Positions 6,207 to 6,746 of a stretch of 6,746 nt of DNA are shown here, one piece after another. The stretch comes from Candidatus Poribacteria bacterium. GTDB taxonomy: Bacteria > Poribacteria > DTPJ01. The notes under the pieces are model-generated. The model saw only the letters and a program-made list of their open reading frames with translations. It had not been told where the DNA came from and did no database searches. Position 1 is the stretch's first letter; each line of letters opens with the position of its first letter. The stretch covers positions 1-6,746 of the forward strand of contig DTPJ01000416.1 in the NCBI GenBank assembly GCA_011334435.1. Reading direction: 5' to 3'. The translations under genes were made by a program, and so were the position numbers.

Positions 6207-6266
6207 AGATTTTTCACTTCGTTCAGGAGAGTACATAGATGTCATTTTGAGCGAAGCGAAAAATCT
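6207..6266. repeat. Imperfect long inverted repeat, probable dispersed intergenic element
   Basis: The left arm AGATTTTTCACTTCGTTCA (6207-6225) is the reverse complement of the right arm TGAGCGAAGCGAAAAATCT (6248-6266) at 17 of 19 positions, around a 22-nt loop. Both differences are transitions; in RNA one becomes a G-U wobble and the other an A-C (or C-A) mismatch, so the stem is stable. The right arm with its flank (GTCATTTTGAGCGAAGCG) resembles GTCATTCTGAGCGAAGCG-type repeats that I recall as scattered through intergenic regions of many uncultured bacteria. It begins 11 bp past the stop of the LamG gene and could act as that gene's 3' hairpin or terminator on the minus strand, although only a short U-run (UUU) follows. 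Confidence 0.6.
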
Positions 6267-6277
6267 CAATTTGGGTT

Positions 6278-6746
6278 TTAATTATGATTTTGCTTAATCA
6301 CACCCCAACATGTCGCTGATTTGCCAGAAGGGTCAACAGCTAATTTATTGGTCTTTACATTGTAATTATTGGCGATTTCCTTTTCGGTCAGAACACGTTT
6401 ATATACTCTGACCTCATCTATTTTGCCAATTAGCCATCTTCCATCATGTTCACTTCCGATCCTTCGCTCATCCCATTTTTCTGGGGTTGCGCCTGAATTT
6501 CCAGAGGTAATAAATTTGCCATCTACATATAATTGAAGTTTTCCTGCTTTTGTATCAGTAGTGTAAACAATATGATACCATTTGCCGTTTTCGGGATTGG
6601 GAAATACAATTTTATCGCCGTCGTTCTGGTGCACTTGTATTTGGTTACTTTCAAACTTAAAGTGGACTTTTCCAGCTTCCCATTGCCATGTAGAAACTAT
6701 ACCCTGAATACCGCTGAATTGGTCTTCCATAGCCCAGCATTCAACA
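6278..6746 (-). CDS. LamG-like jelly-roll (concanavalin A-like) domain protein, 5' partial
   Basis: The frame runs off the right edge, and the codons before the ATG at 6730 read VECWA, the usual first strand of LamG domains (VE.W), so that ATG is internal. About 155 residues are visible. Hallmarks are GIQGIVSTW, a strand with HFKFE, GKWYHIVYTTD, LQLYVDGKFI, and the ending WLIGKIDEVRVYKRVLTEKEI, which is the classic last strand of a LamG/laminin-G-like lectin fold (G.IDEVR.Y.R.L...EI). A short tail DPSGKSATCWGVIKQNHN follows, similar to tails I recall on poribacterial LamG proteins. Such proteins are normally exported and bind carbohydrate or surface partners, but the signal peptide and any other domains lie outside the window. 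Its 3' end is followed by a large inverted repeat. Confidence 0.88.
   Translation of the reverse strand, partial: VECWAMEDQFSGIQGIVSTWQWEAGKVHFKFESNQIQVHQNDGDKIVFPNPENGKWYHIVYTTDTKAGKLQLYVDGKFITSGNSGATPEKWDERRIGSEHDGRWLIGKIDEVRVYKRVLTEKEIANNYNVKTNKLAVDPSGKSATCWGVIKQNHN

Noticed and set aside
6278..6730. Treating the ATG at 6730 as the start of the LamG gene
   Set aside because: The five codons before it continue the LamG first strand (VECWA), and no stop or ribosome site intervenes before the window edge.

Overview
This is an AT-rich, gene-dense bacterial window with seven protein genes, two of them cut by the window edges. I found no rRNA, tRNA, CRISPR array or intact transposase. The best guess for the host is a Gram-negative (diderm) bacterium of the Candidatus Poribacteria or a nearby lineage. 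Three features suggest this: an outer-membrane beta-barrel protein at the left edge; a large multi-spanning protein of the DUF6785/DUF6784 type, which I associate with Poribacteria and Planctomycetes-like genomes; and a LamG protein whose tail (DPSGK, then TCWG.IK) resembles the ending of many poribacterial LamG proteins. This assignment is inference from recalled families, not a search.

Layout, left to right. Positions 1-1023 (+) hold the 3' part of a DUF1302-like outer-membrane barrel gene. It converges with a minus-strand nickel-pincer racemase gene of the LarA family (1020 to about 2327), and the two share a TTAA that supplies both stop codons. The LarA reading frame extends about 45 codons beyond the first conventional start codon (TTG at 2192). 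The only initiators available at the expected N-terminus are ATA or ATC, preceded by a GAGGT ribosome site and a good promoter. A spacer of about 330 bp separates larA from a divergent two-gene unit: a VOC/glyoxalase-fold metalloenzyme (2663-3067) and, overlapping it by 20 bp, a 638-residue membrane protein (3048-4964).

A second spacer of about 310 bp (4965-5273) holds only possible remnants of coding sequence. It is followed by a minus-strand pair with a 4-bp ATGA overlap: yedF (TusA-like plus DsrE-like domains) and a DUF3343 gene, a known partnership linked to sulfur or selenium handling. To the right is an imperfect inverted repeat that looks like a dispersed intergenic element, and then the 3' end of a minus-strand LamG-domain gene that leaves the window at 6746.

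Functionally, the divergent LarA homolog and VOC enzyme could both act on 2-hydroxyacid or methylglyoxal-type metabolites, with the membrane protein as a possible transporter, but only the physical arrangement supports this. The YedF/DUF3343 pair is a separate small sulfur/selenium module. Nothing here clearly amounts to a wholly new system. The most notable points are the non-canonical start and altered active-site residues of the LarA homolog, its divergent pairing with a glyoxalase, and the conserved but uncharacterised membrane protein.
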